64,000 nt of DNA from Variovorax jilinensis (lineage in GTDB: Bacteria > Pseudomonadota > Gammaproteobacteria > Burkholderiales > Burkholderiaceae_C): assembly GCF_030316885.1 (NCBI RefSeq), contig NZ_JASZYQ010000001.1, positions 1,054,001-1,118,000 of the forward strand, written 5' to 3'. A model generated the notes under the pieces. The model did no database searches and was not told the origin of the DNA. It saw only the letters and a list, made by a program, of their open reading frames with translations. Positions 36,235 to 43,678 of the stretch are shown here, in pieces. Positions within the stretch are counted from its first letter, which is position 1; every line of letters begins with the position of its first letter. Position numbers and translations under genes: made by a program.

Positions 36235-37223
36235 TGGGCACTCCCGCATTCAACCTCCACGCCTTTCGCGCCGCACAGCGCGCCGCGCCGCTGTCGGATT
36301 TCGCACGCGAACTGCATGCCGGCCTCAGCCTCGAGACACGCAGCATCTCGCCCAAGTTCTTCTACGACGTCGAGGGCTCGGCGCTGTTCGACCGCATCTG
36401 CGAGCTGCCCGAGTACTACCCGACGCGCACCGAGCTGCGCATCCTCACCGAATCGGCGGAAGAGATCGCCGGGCAGATCGGTCCCGACGCCGAGATCATC
36501 GAGTTCGGCGCGGGCTCGCTGACCAAGGTGCGGCTGCTGCTCGATGCGCTCGAGGCGCCACGGCGCTACGTGCCGATCGACATCTCGGGCGAACATCTCG
36601 AGGCGGCGGCCGCACGCCTTCGCACCGACTATCCGCGCCTCGCGGTGCAGCCCGTGGTGGCGGACTACACGATGCCGCTGGTGCTGCCGCCCGCGCGCGA
36701 GAAGGGCGCCGGTCAGCGCGTGGGCTTCTTTCCGGGCTCGACGCTCGGGAACTTCACGCCCAACGAGGCGCTGGCCTTTCTGCAGCTCGCGCAGCGCCTG
36801 CTGCGCGGCGGCGGACTGCTGATCGGCGTCGATCTCGTGAAGGACCCGGCCCTGCTGCATGCCGCCTACAACGATGCCGAAGGCGTCACCGCAGCCTTCA
36901 ACCTCAACCTGCTGCGGCGGGCCAACCGCGAACTCGGTTGCGACTTCGACCTCGACGGCTTCACGCACGCGGCCTTCTACAACTCGCCGCAGCGCCGCAT
37001 CGAGATGCACCTCGTGAGCCGCCGCCCGCAGACCGTGACGCTCGACGGCCAGGCCTTCGACTTCGCGGAGGGCGAGACGCTGCATACCGAGAACTCGCAC
37101 AAGTTCACGATCGACAGCCTGCGCTCGCTGGCGCTCAAGGCAGGCTTCCGGCCGGGCGCGGTGTGGACCGATCCCGACCGGCTGTTCTCCGTCCATTGGC
37201 TGCAGGCACCCGCGGCACAATAG
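36234..37223 (+). CDS. egtD: L-histidine N-alpha-methyltransferase EgtD
   Basis: A 329-residue SAM-dependent methyltransferase that trimethylates histidine to hercynine, the first step to ergothioneine. Signatures are SISPKFFYDVEGSALFDRIC, YYPTRTE, the SAM loop IIEFGAGSLTK, the FFPGSTLGNF segment and GVDLVKD. The histidine-specific part includes NLLRRANRELG and ENSHKFTID. The ATG shares its A with the egtB stop (TGATG), so the two are coupled. The DUF427 and dioxygenase genes follow within 40 nt on the same strand. Confidence 0.94.
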   Translation: MGTPAFNLHAFRAAQRAAPLSDFARELHAGLSLETRSISPKFFYDVEGSALFDRICELPEYYPTRTELRILTESAEEIAGQIGPDAEIIEFGAGSLTKVRLLLDALEAPRRYVPIDISGEHLEAAAARLRTDYPRLAVQPVVADYTMPLVLPPAREKGAGQRVGFFPGSTLGNFTPNEALAFLQLAQRLLRGGGLLIGVDLVKDPALLHAAYNDAEGVTAAFNLNLLRRANRELGCDFDLDGFTHAAFYNSPQRRIEMHLVSRRPQTVTLDGQAFDFAEGETLHTENSHKFTIDSLRSLALKAGFRPGAVWTDPDRLFSVHWLQAPAAQ

Positions 37224-37262
37224 CGGCACGCCCCCACTGTGGCGGGCACCGGAGAACCTCGA

Positions 37263-37544
37263 ATGAAAGCAGTCTGGAACGGCGTCACCGTGGCCGAGAG
37301 CGACGACACGGTACTGGTCGAAGGCAATCACTACTTCCCGATGGATTCGCTCAACCGCGACTACGTGACCTTCAGCAACCACAAGACCACCTGCCCCTGG
37401 AAGGGCACCGCAAGCTACTACTCGCTGCTGGTGAACGGAGAGCTGCACACCGATGCCGCCTGGTACTACGCCGATCCCAAGCCCGCGGCGGAAGAAGTCA
37501 AGAACCGCGTCGCCTTCTGGAAGGACGTGAAGGTGACGCAGTGA
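37263..37544 (+). CDS. DUF427 domain protein
   Basis: A 93-residue soluble protein that is a clear DUF427 member: KAVWNGVTVAESDDTVLVEGNHYFP, the FSNHKTTCPWKGTASYYS core and AAWYYADPKPAAEEVKNRVAFW. The conserved HKTTCPWKG with one Cys and a His is the likely functional site. The biochemical role of DUF427 is not established. It begins 39 nt after egtD, and its stop overlaps the GTG start of the 2OG dioxygenase gene, so it is firmly within the ergothioneine operon. Confidence 0.9.
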   Translation: MKAVWNGVTVAESDDTVLVEGNHYFPMDSLNRDYVTFSNHKTTCPWKGTASYYSLLVNGELHTDAAWYYADPKPAAEEVKNRVAFWKDVKVTQ

Positions 37545-38281
37545 ATGCTGCGTTCAGTCCGCCTTTTACTCCCCCCGACCGACTCGTTGCCACGCTGCGC
37601 CAGGACGGCTATGCGGTGCTCAGCCCGCAGGGCGTCGCCGAATGGCTCGGGGCGCCGCTCGCCCAACTCGAGGCGCTGCACGGCGACTGGGGCCGGCTTC
37701 CCCCCGATGACTATCTGAAGGACGGCGGCCGCTACCGCACGCGGCGCCATGCGTGCTTCCGTGCGGACGGCGAGGCGCTGGAGCAGGTTCCGCATCGCGC
37801 CCACTGGCAACCGGTCGAATACAACGCGCTGCACGGTGGCATGCAGCGCTGGTTCGCGCCGATGGAGGCCGGCACCGTGGCGACGCCGGTCTGGCAGGCG
37901 TTGATGCGCTCGCTGGGCGGCGCCGCCAGCGGCCTGCGCGACGCCCAGCCCTGGTTCGTCGAGGCGCACCAGTTTCGGATCGACACCACCGACGGCATCG
38001 GCCGGCCGACGCCCGAGGGCGCGCACCGCGATGGGGTCGACCTGGTGGCGGTGGCGCTCGTCGGCCGTCACAACGTCAAGGGAGGCGAGACGCGGGTGTT
38101 CGAGGCGGAGGGCCGGCGCGGCGAACGCTTCACGCTCACCGAACCATGGACGCTGCTGCTGCTGGACGACGCGCGCGTGATCCACGAGTCGACGCCGATC
38201 CAGCCGCTGGTAGAGGGCGAGCCGGGCTGGCGCGACACGCTGGTCGTGACCTGCCGGGCGAACGGCTTCCAGGGCGATTGA
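37541..38281 (+). CDS. 2-oxoglutarate/Fe(II) dioxygenase family protein
   Basis: A 246-residue protein with a GTG start that overlaps the DUF427 stop (GTGA). It fits the '2OG-Fe dioxygenase' family that includes BsmA and bacterial free-amino-acid hydroxylases such as isoleucine dioxygenase. The iron triad is H162-x-D164 (AHRDGVD) and H215 (VIHEST); R231 (WRDTLVV) is placed to bind 2-oxoglutarate. FVEAHQFRID and GRHNVKGGETRVF are family-typical. The substrate is unknown. Because the enzyme is coupled to egtB-egtD-DUF427, a role on histidine, hercynine, ergothioneine or a related amino acid is a reasonable hypothesis, not a fact. Confidence 0.85.
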   Translation: MNAAFSPPFTPPDRLVATLRQDGYAVLSPQGVAEWLGAPLAQLEALHGDWGRLPPDDYLKDGGRYRTRRHACFRADGEALEQVPHRAHWQPVEYNALHGGMQRWFAPMEAGTVATPVWQALMRSLGGAASGLRDAQPWFVEAHQFRIDTTDGIGRPTPEGAHRDGVDLVAVALVGRHNVKGGETRVFEAEGRRGERFTLTEPWTLLLLDDARVIHESTPIQPLVEGEPGWRDTLVVTCRANGFQGD

Positions 38282-38392
38282 GCAACCGCGCGCCGTTCGC
38301 GGGCGTCCTACAGCCGCCGCCTGCGGCTTGGATGTAAATTCGGGTCCCGACTCGCTTCCGGCGAGCCCTGTAGAGAATCAAAGAGGTCTGCC

Positions 38393-38839
38393 ATGTTCAA
38401 TCACATCCTGGTCCCGATCGACGGGTCCGACACCTCGATGCTCGCGGTCAGCAAGGCCAGCGGGCTGGCGCTGGCGTTCGGCAGCCGCATCACGCTCATC
38501 CATGTGGTGGACAACTACCCCTTCATCGGCGTCGGCGCGGACTATGCGCTGGGCCAGAACGAATATCTCGCGGCCGCCACCAGCAGCGCCAACGCGGCGC
38601 TCGCGCGCGGTGTCGCGGCGCTGGCCGCCGAGGGCCTGCACAGCGACCAACGCGTGATCGACGGCCACGTGGTGCACGAAGGCATCGTCGACACCGCGAT
38701 CGCCATCGGCGCCGACCTGATCGTGATGGGCTCGCACGGACGCACGGGCATCGAGAAGCTGCTGCTCGGCAGCGTCACGCAGCGCGTGCTGCAGGAAGCC
38801 CGCTGCCCGGTGCTCGTGGTGCGCGGCGATCTGAACTGA
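38393..38839 (+). CDS. universal stress protein (UspA family)
   Basis: A 148-residue single-domain Usp. It starts with FNHILVPIDGSDTSMLAVSKA and ends with the ATP-binding pattern GSHGRTGIEKLLLGSVTQRVL (G-x2-G-x9-G-S), so it belongs to the ATP-binding MJ0577-like branch. These proteins are induced under starvation or stress; the exact role is unknown. Single gene; the ribosome site is AAAGAGG before ATG 38393. The 111-nt leader holds a GCCGC/GCGGC hairpin that may be the end of the ergothioneine transcript. Confidence 0.93.
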   Translation: MFNHILVPIDGSDTSMLAVSKASGLALAFGSRITLIHVVDNYPFIGVGADYALGQNEYLAAATSSANAALARGVAALAAEGLHSDQRVIDGHVVHEGIVDTAIAIGADLIVMGSHGRTGIEKLLLGSVTQRVLQEARCPVLVVRGDLN

Positions 38840-38865
38840 CGCGAACGCAAGCGACTCAGGCGAAC

Positions 38866-39504
38866 TCAGCAAAAGGGCGGCGCACTCTCGAAGCACATCG
38901 GCCTGCCGTCCGCCGGATGCTCGAAGCCGAGCCGGCTCGCATGCAGCAGGAGGCGCGGCGCGCGAGCGCGTATGTCATCGTTTCCGTACAACGCATCGCC
39001 GAGGATCGGATGGCCGATCGACAGCAGGTGCACGCGCAGCTGGTGGCTGCGGCCGGTCAGCGGCTCGAGCCACAGATGGCTTGCATGGCGCTCCGGCAGT
39101 GCACGCGCGAGCCGCCACAGGGTCTGGCTGGGCTTGCCCGCGGCATCGACCTTCTGCAGCGGCCGGCGCGGCCAGTCGGCCGCCAGCGGCGCGTCGATGA
39201 GCGACCACTCGCCGTGGTCCGGCAACAGCCCGTCGACGATCGCGTCATAGCGCTTGTGCACGCGCCGCGTGGCGAAGGCGTCGCCGAGGGCGCGCTGCAT
39301 CTGCGGGCTGCGCGCCATCAGCACGAGCCCGCTGGTCGCCATGTCGAGCCGGTGCACCACCAGCGCATCGGGCCACTGTCGCTGGGCACGGGCGCTCAGG
39401 CAGTCCTGCTTGTCCTCGCCGCGGCCCGGCACGCAGAGCAGGCCGGCCGGCTTCTCGAGCACCAGCAGGTGAGGGTCTACGTGGAGGGCTTGCAGGTCGG
39501 TCAT
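38866..39504 (-). CDS. RNA pseudouridine synthase, RluA family
   Basis: A 212-residue enzyme. The catalytic Asp is D54 in HRLDMATSGL, preceded by VLEKPAGLLCVPG; the C-terminal LLLHASRLGFEHP is also typical. There is no S4 domain, so it resembles the small RluA (23S rRNA/tRNA) type rather than RluC or RluD. It isomerises a uridine in rRNA or tRNA; the position cannot be deduced. Convergent with the Usp gene (26-nt gap) and divergent from the MFS gene. Confidence 0.92.
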   Translation of the reverse strand: MTDLQALHVDPHLLVLEKPAGLLCVPGRGEDKQDCLSARAQRQWPDALVVHRLDMATSGLVLMARSPQMQRALGDAFATRRVHKRYDAIVDGLLPDHGEWSLIDAPLAADWPRRPLQKVDAAGKPSQTLWRLARALPERHASHLWLEPLTGRSHQLRVHLLSIGHPILGDALYGNDDIRARAPRLLLHASRLGFEHPADGRPMCFESAPPFC

Positions 39505-39552
39505 CGCGAGGCTGGAGTCTAGGTCCGAACCCGCTCGGCTATCCTCGTCGCG

Positions 39553-40797
39553 ATGCCTGCCGCGCCCGATTCCCAGACCCCCGCAACCTTCTCGGACCTC
39601 ACGCGCGAGCGGCCCTTCATGCGTCTGTGGGTGGCGCGCCTGTTCGGCACCGCGGCCAGCCAGATGATGATGGTGGCGATCGGCTGGCACATGTACGAAC
39701 TCACGGCGAGCGCCTGGGACCTGGGCCTGGTCGGCCTCTACCAGTTCGTGCCGGCGCTGCTGCTGGCGCTGCTCGCGGGCCACGTGGTCGACCGCCGCCA
39801 TCGCGGCCGCATCGTCGCGGCCTGTTTCGCGACCCAGGGCGCGGTGGCGCTGGTCCTGCTGCTGGCGGTGGCCTTCGGACACGACACGCGCACGCTGCTG
39901 CTCGGCCTGTCCCTGGTGCTGGGCGCGGTGCGCGCCTTCCAGATGCCGGCCCAGCAGGCGCTGACGCCGCTGCTGGTGCCGCCGCTGATGCTCCCGCGCG
40001 CCATGGCCTTCAGCTCGGCCGGGATGCAGGGCGCGATCATCGGCGGGCCCGCGCTCGGCGGGCTGCTCTTCGTGGCCGGGATGGGCGTGGTCTACGGCGC
40101 CTCGCTGGCCTTCTTCGTCCTGGCGGCTGCGCTCGTGCTGCGGCTGCGCTATGGGCACACGGCACCGCCACGCGAGCCGGTGACGGTGGCCACGGTGCTG
40201 GCCGGCGTCGATTTCATCTGGAAGCGCAAGCCGGTGCTCGGCGCGGTTTCGCTCGACCTGTTCGCGGTGCTGCTGGGCGGCGCGGTGGCGCTGCTGCCGA
40301 TCTACGCCAAGGACATCCTGAACACCGGCCCCTGGGGGCTGGGCCTGCTGCGCGGCGCGCCGGCCGTGGGCGCGCTCGCGATGTCGATCCTGCTCACGCG
40401 AAGGCCGGTCGAGCGCCACGTGGGCCGCACGCTGCTGCTGGCGGTGGGCGTGTTCGGCCTCTGCATGGTGGTCTTCGGACTGTCGCGCAGCTTCGTGCTC
40501 TCGCTGATCGCGCTCGCGATCTCGGGGGGCGCCGACATGGTCAATGTCGTGATCCGCCAGACGCTGGTGCAGCTCGAGACGCCCGACGCGATGCGAGGCC
40601 GCGTGAGCGCGGTCAATTCGATCTTCATCGGCGCCAGCAACCAGCTCGGCGAATTCGAGTCGGGCGCCACCGCCGCGCTGCTCGGGCCGGTCGGCTCGGT
40701 GGTCCTGGGCGGCGTAGGCACGGTGATCGTGGCGCTGGCCTGGTTCCGGCTCTTTCCGTCGCTGGCGCAGCGGGACAGGTTGGTGCGGCCCGGCTAG
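39553..40797 (+). CDS. MFS transporter, EntS-like
   Basis: A 414-residue membrane protein with about 12 hydrophobic segments. FMRLWVARLFGTAASQMMMVAIGWHMYEL at the start and LLAGHVVDRRHRGRIV (motif A) are typical of the enterobactin-exporter-like MFS branch; SFVLSLIALAISGGADMVNVVIRQTLVQLETPDAMRGRVSA is the matching second-half signature. Members export siderophores or drugs, but many are uncharacterised, and no siderophore genes adjoin. Single gene, divergent from the pseudouridine synthase gene, 48 nt apart. Confidence 0.87.
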   Translation: MPAAPDSQTPATFSDLTRERPFMRLWVARLFGTAASQMMMVAIGWHMYELTASAWDLGLVGLYQFVPALLLALLAGHVVDRRHRGRIVAACFATQGAVALVLLLAVAFGHDTRTLLLGLSLVLGAVRAFQMPAQQALTPLLVPPLMLPRAMAFSSAGMQGAIIGGPALGGLLFVAGMGVVYGASLAFFVLAAALVLRLRYGHTAPPREPVTVATVLAGVDFIWKRKPVLGAVSLDLFAVLLGGAVALLPIYAKDILNTGPWGLGLLRGAPAVGALAMSILLTRRPVERHVGRTLLLAVGVFGLCMVVFGLSRSFVLSLIALAISGGADMVNVVIRQTLVQLETPDAMRGRVSAVNSIFIGASNQLGEFESGATAALLGPVGSVVLGGVGTVIVALAWFRLFPSLAQRDRLVRPG

Positions 40798-40832
40798 CGA
40801 CGCCGCCGGGTGTCGCCGCCGTGTGCCCCTCG

Positions 40833-41114
40833 TCAGAAGACGGTGAACGCGTGCGGCACGTCGAGCGTCACGTCGCCCAGGGGCTCGGCCACGCACGGGA
40901 GGATCCAGCCTTCGGCCTTCTCGTCGGCGCTCACGCCGGGCCACTCAATGCGGTAGCGGATCTCGCCCGCCGCCAGCTGGCAGATGCAGGTGCGGCAGGT
41001 GCCGTTGCGGCACGAGCTCGGCAGTTCGATGCCGGCCGCCTCGGCCGATTGCAGCAGCGTGGCACCGGCTTCGGTGGCAAAGTCGAAGCCGCCGGGCGTG
41101 ATGTGGGCCTTCAT
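40833..41114 (-). CDS. plant-type 2Fe-2S ferredoxin
   Basis: A 93-residue ferredoxin with the cluster cysteines C35, C40, C43 ([11 protein letters not shown]) and C74 (ILPCVAEP), the classical C-x4-C-x2-C-x29-30-C spacing. It probably donates electrons to an oxygenase or reductase encoded elsewhere. It is the last of three overlapping minus-strand genes: its ATG overlaps the VF530-protein stop by 4 nt. Confidence 0.93.
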   Translation of the reverse strand: MKAHITPGGFDFATEAGATLLQSAEAAGIELPSSCRNGTCRTCICQLAAGEIRYRIEWPGVSADEKAEGWILPCVAEPLGDVTLDVPHAFTVF

Positions 41115-41398
41115 TCGCCGCGGGTGCGCGACGCCGCCTGCTGCCGACGCTCTTCGCGCAGCATGAACAGGTAGAGGCTCTCGACCTTTTCGCGCGCCCA
41201 GGGGGTCTTGCGCAGGAACTTCAGGCTCGACGCCACGCTCGGGTCGCTCGTGAAGCAGCGCACCGGGATGCGCTCACCGAGCCCGGCCCAGCCGTAGTGC
41301 GCGGCGAGCGCGGTCACGATGGCCTCGAGCGTGAGACCGTGCAACGGGTTGCGCGGCTGCTTCGCGGCGGCCGCGCCGGGCTCGCCGGCCTGGGTCAC
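41111..41398 (-). CDS. VF530 family (DUF2132) DNA-binding protein
   Basis: A 95-residue protein. [55 protein letters not shown] is the hallmark of the VF530/DUF2132 family, named after a Vibrio fischeri protein with a DNA-binding-like fold. Cellular role is not known. The N-terminal 16 residues are an Ala/Gly-rich extension. Its ATG overlaps the stop of the upstream 48-residue gene (ATGA), and its own stop overlaps the ferredoxin start in the same way. Confidence 0.9.
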   Translation of the reverse strand: MTQAGEPGAAAAKQPRNPLHGLTLEAIVTALAAHYGWAGLGERIPVRCFTSDPSVASSLKFLRKTPWAREKVESLYLFMLREERRQQAASRTRGE

Positions 41399-41541
41399 TT
41401 GTTCTTGAGCTTGCCGCGCGGGATCACCGCCGTGGTGATCGTGCGCACGGGTTCGATGCCGGCGCCGACCGGTTTCGGCGGTGTCGTGTCCTTCTTGGGC
41501 TTCTTGGCTTCCTTGGTGCTGCGCTGCTGACTCTTGGCCAT
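41395..41541 (-). CDS. small basic protein, 48 residues
   Basis: A short Lys-rich protein ([21 protein letters not shown], then [17 protein letters not shown]). It has no membrane segment or Cys and is probably disordered at its N-terminus. ATG 41541 has GAGAACCTC before it on the minus strand; an upstream extension of the frame is not needed. The stop overlaps the VF530-protein start by 4 nt, so it is the first gene of a coupled three-gene operon. The basic charge suits nucleic-acid or ribosome binding, but nothing more can be said. Confidence 0.7.
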   Translation of the reverse strand: MAKSQQRSTKEAKKPKKDTTPPKPVGAGIEPVRTITTAVIPRGKLKNK

Positions 41542-41645
41542 GAGGTTCTCCGGGGATGATGCAAATGCAAATGTGGAGGCAAGTTTAGCCCGCACCTCCG
41601 GCGCGGCGACAATACGGCATCCAACGTTTCTGTTCTGCCGCATTC

Positions 41646-42161
41646 ATGTCCGATTACGAAGTTCGCCCCGCCACTCTTCGCGATGCCAAGGCCGTCGCCG
41701 AAGTCCACGCTGCTGCCGCCCGCGCGGCCTACGACGGTATCCTGCCCGACGACGAACTGCGCGCGCTGGCTCCCGCCACCCGCGAGGCCAAGTGGCGCGA
41801 GGCGATCGAATTCAGCGAACCGCAGGTGCAGGTCGCCGAACTCGACGGCGAGATCGTCGGCTTCGTCGGCTTCGACCGCTCGCGCGACCCCAAGACGCCT
41901 TCGACCACCGGCGAGATCTGGGCTCTCCATGTCAAGCCCGAGCACTGGGGCAAGGGCGTGGGCGTGGCCCTGTGGGACGCCGCGCGCGACGGGCTCGAGG
42001 AAGAGGGCTGCACCGTGGTCACGATCTGGGTCCCGCTGCGAAACGACCGCGCCATGCGCTTCATCGAGCTCGCCGGCTTCAAGCGAGAAATGAAGACGGC
42101 CAAGACCACGGCCATCGGAAGCGTGAAGATCGAAGAGATCCGACTCAAGCGCAGCGTCTGA
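41646..42161 (+). CDS. GNAT family N-acetyltransferase
   Basis: A 171-residue acetyltransferase. [26 protein letters not shown] is the usual first strand and helices; the acetyl-CoA pyrophosphate loop is in [20 protein letters not shown], and [25 protein letters not shown] matches the last part of the fold. GNATs of this sort acetylate small amines or protein N-termini; the substrate is unknown. It is divergent from the small-protein operon (104-nt gap) and followed 13 nt later by the DUF808 gene. Confidence 0.9.
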   Translation: MSDYEVRPATLRDAKAVAEVHAAAARAAYDGILPDDELRALAPATREAKWREAIEFSEPQVQVAELDGEIVGFVGFDRSRDPKTPSTTGEIWALHVKPEHWGKGVGVALWDAARDGLEEEGCTVVTIWVPLRNDRAMRFIELAGFKREMKTAKTTAIGSVKIEEIRLKRSV

Positions 42162-42174
42162 GCGGCCAAGCACC

Positions 42175-43080
42175 ATGGCCACCAGTCTGCTGCTGCTGCT
42201 CGACGACATCGCGACGGTCCTGGACGACGTCTCGGTCCTGACCAAGGTGGCGGCCAAGAAGACCGCCGGGGTGCTTGGCGACGACCTTGCGCTCAATGCC
42301 CAGCAGGTTTCCGGCGTCAAGGCCGACCGCGAACTGCCGGTGGTGTGGGCGGTGTGCAAGGGTTCCTTCGTCAACAAGGCGATCCTGGTGCCTGCCGCAC
42401 TGGCGATCGGCACCTGGCTCCCATGGCTGGTGACGCCGCTGCTGATGGTGGGCGGCGCCTTCCTGTGCTTCGAGGGCTTCGAGAAGCTGGCCCACAAGTA
42501 CCTGCACAAGGCTGATCATGCCGCCGACACGGCCCGCCACGAGCAGGCCGTGGCCGACCCGCCGGTGGATGTCGGGGCGGTCGAGAAGCAGAAGATCAAG
42601 GGTGCCGTGCGCACCGACTTCATCCTGTCGGCCGAGATCATCGCGATCACGCTCGGCACGGTGCAGGGTCAGCCTTTCGTGACCCAACTCACCGTGCTGG
42701 TGGGCATCGCGCTCGCAATGACCGTGGGCGTCTACGGCCTGGTTGCGGGCATCGTGAAGCTCGACGATGCCGGCCTCTATCTCAGCCAGCGTGACGGTGC
42801 GGGCGCACAGGCCCTGGGCCGCGGCATCCTCGCCACCGCGCCCTGGCTCATGAAGGGCCTGTCGATCGCGGGCACGGCCGCCATGTTCCTGGTCGGTGGC
42901 GGCATCCTGGTTCACGGCGTGCCGGCGCTCGCGCATGCGGTGGAAGGCTGGGCCGCCACGCTCGGCGGCTTCGGCGGCTCTCTGGCGTCGATGGCGGCCA
43001 ATGCCGGGATCGGCATCGTTGCCGGCGCCATCGTGCTGGCAGTGGTCGAGGGCGTGAAGAAGCTGCGCCGCAAGGGCTGA
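42175..43080 (+). CDS. DUF808 family inner-membrane protein
   Basis: A 301-residue membrane protein. The N-terminal [44 protein letters not shown] is diagnostic for DUF808 (E. coli YedI). At least six hydrophobic segments follow, with a conserved [14 protein letters not shown] loop after the first pair. Function is not established. It may be cotranscribed with the GNAT gene. Confidence 0.9.
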   Translation: MATSLLLLLDDIATVLDDVSVLTKVAAKKTAGVLGDDLALNAQQVSGVKADRELPVVWAVCKGSFVNKAILVPAALAIGTWLPWLVTPLLMVGGAFLCFEGFEKLAHKYLHKADHAADTARHEQAVADPPVDVGAVEKQKIKGAVRTDFILSAEIIAITLGTVQGQPFVTQLTVLVGIALAMTVGVYGLVAGIVKLDDAGLYLSQRDGAGAQALGRGILATAPWLMKGLSIAGTAAMFLVGGGILVHGVPALAHAVEGWAATLGGFGGSLASMAANAGIGIVAGAIVLAVVEGVKKLRRKG

Positions 43081-43166
43081 GCGCGGCTTCGGCAGCCGGT
43101 GCACAGCCGAGTGGCTGAGCCGAGAACCCGACAAGCCGACAAGCCGAAAAGCCGAGTGCCCCGGCC

Positions 43167-43388
43167 TCAGCGGCGCGGAGCCCTCACTCGCTGGATCAGC
43201 GCCACCACCACCAGCGCCACACCGAGCACCAGGGCGAACCAGCCCACCACGTTGGCGCCCGCCACCGTCTCCCGCCAGCCCGGCGATGTGAGGAAGCTCG
43301 GAGCGATCAGCACCGCCGCGCCGATCAGGATGCAGAGCAGGCCGCGCTCGAGCATGCGCGGTCCGCGGGAGGGTCGCTGGGGGGCCAT
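43167..43388 (-). CDS. small membrane protein, 73 residues
   Basis: Two hydrophobic helices (LLCILIGAAVLIAPSFL and VVGWFALVLGVALVVVALIQ) joined by a short polar loop, with basic ends (QRPSRGPRM and RVRAPRR), so both termini are probably cytoplasmic. I do not recognise a named family. The start is ATG 43388 or the internal Met 12. It converges with the DUF808 gene and is divergent from the autotransporter leader region. Confidence 0.6.
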   Translation of the reverse strand: MAPQRPSRGPRMLERGLLCILIGAAVLIAPSFLTSPGWRETVAGANVVGWFALVLGVALVVVALIQRVRAPRR

Positions 43389-43528
43389 TGCCCGAGTTTA
43401 GGGCCTGCACACGGCCGCTTCCTGCGTCATGGCCGCGTCACAACCGCTGACATCCCGCTGCCACAGCCCTGTCATTCGCACTGAAATCGTGCCTCAGGCT
43501 CAAAACCCACACCGGATTTGCCCCGCTT

Positions 43529-43552
43529 GCTATGCGAACCATAGCGTTTTTT
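43529..43552 (+). terminator. terminator-like hairpin in the autotransporter leader
   Basis: GCTATG (43529-43534), loop CGAAC, CATAGC (43540-43545), then G and six T (43547-43552) form a good rho-independent terminator on the plus strand. The nearest plus-strand gene upstream ended 450 nt earlier, so it either ends a short transcript from this gap or acts as an attenuator ahead of the autotransporter gene, which starts 127 nt later. Confidence 0.6.
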
Positions 43553-43608
43553 AAGAGTTCCGCCTTAAATTCGTGCGTTTCGTGAACTTGTTCTTCTCGA
43601 AAAAGAAT

Positions 43609-43637
43609 ACTAGTGGCTTACATTCGTAAGTACTAGT
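43609..43637. promoter_or_regulatory. 29-nt inverted repeat (ACTAGT-GG-CTTAC / GTAAG-T-ACTAGT)
   Basis: Arms of 11 matched bases with a small internal mismatch (GG against T) and an ATTC loop, 42 bp before the autotransporter ATG, in an AT-rich tract. The spacing and place suit an operator or a 5'-UTR hairpin. The whole 290-nt gap 43389-43678 is AT-richer than the rest of the window and also holds two related CTCGAAAAAGA / TTCGAAAAGAG stretches; I could not choose a promoter with confidence. Confidence 0.5.
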
Positions 43638-43678
43638 TACGGCTTCGGTCACATATTTCTTTCGAAAAGAGCAACCGC

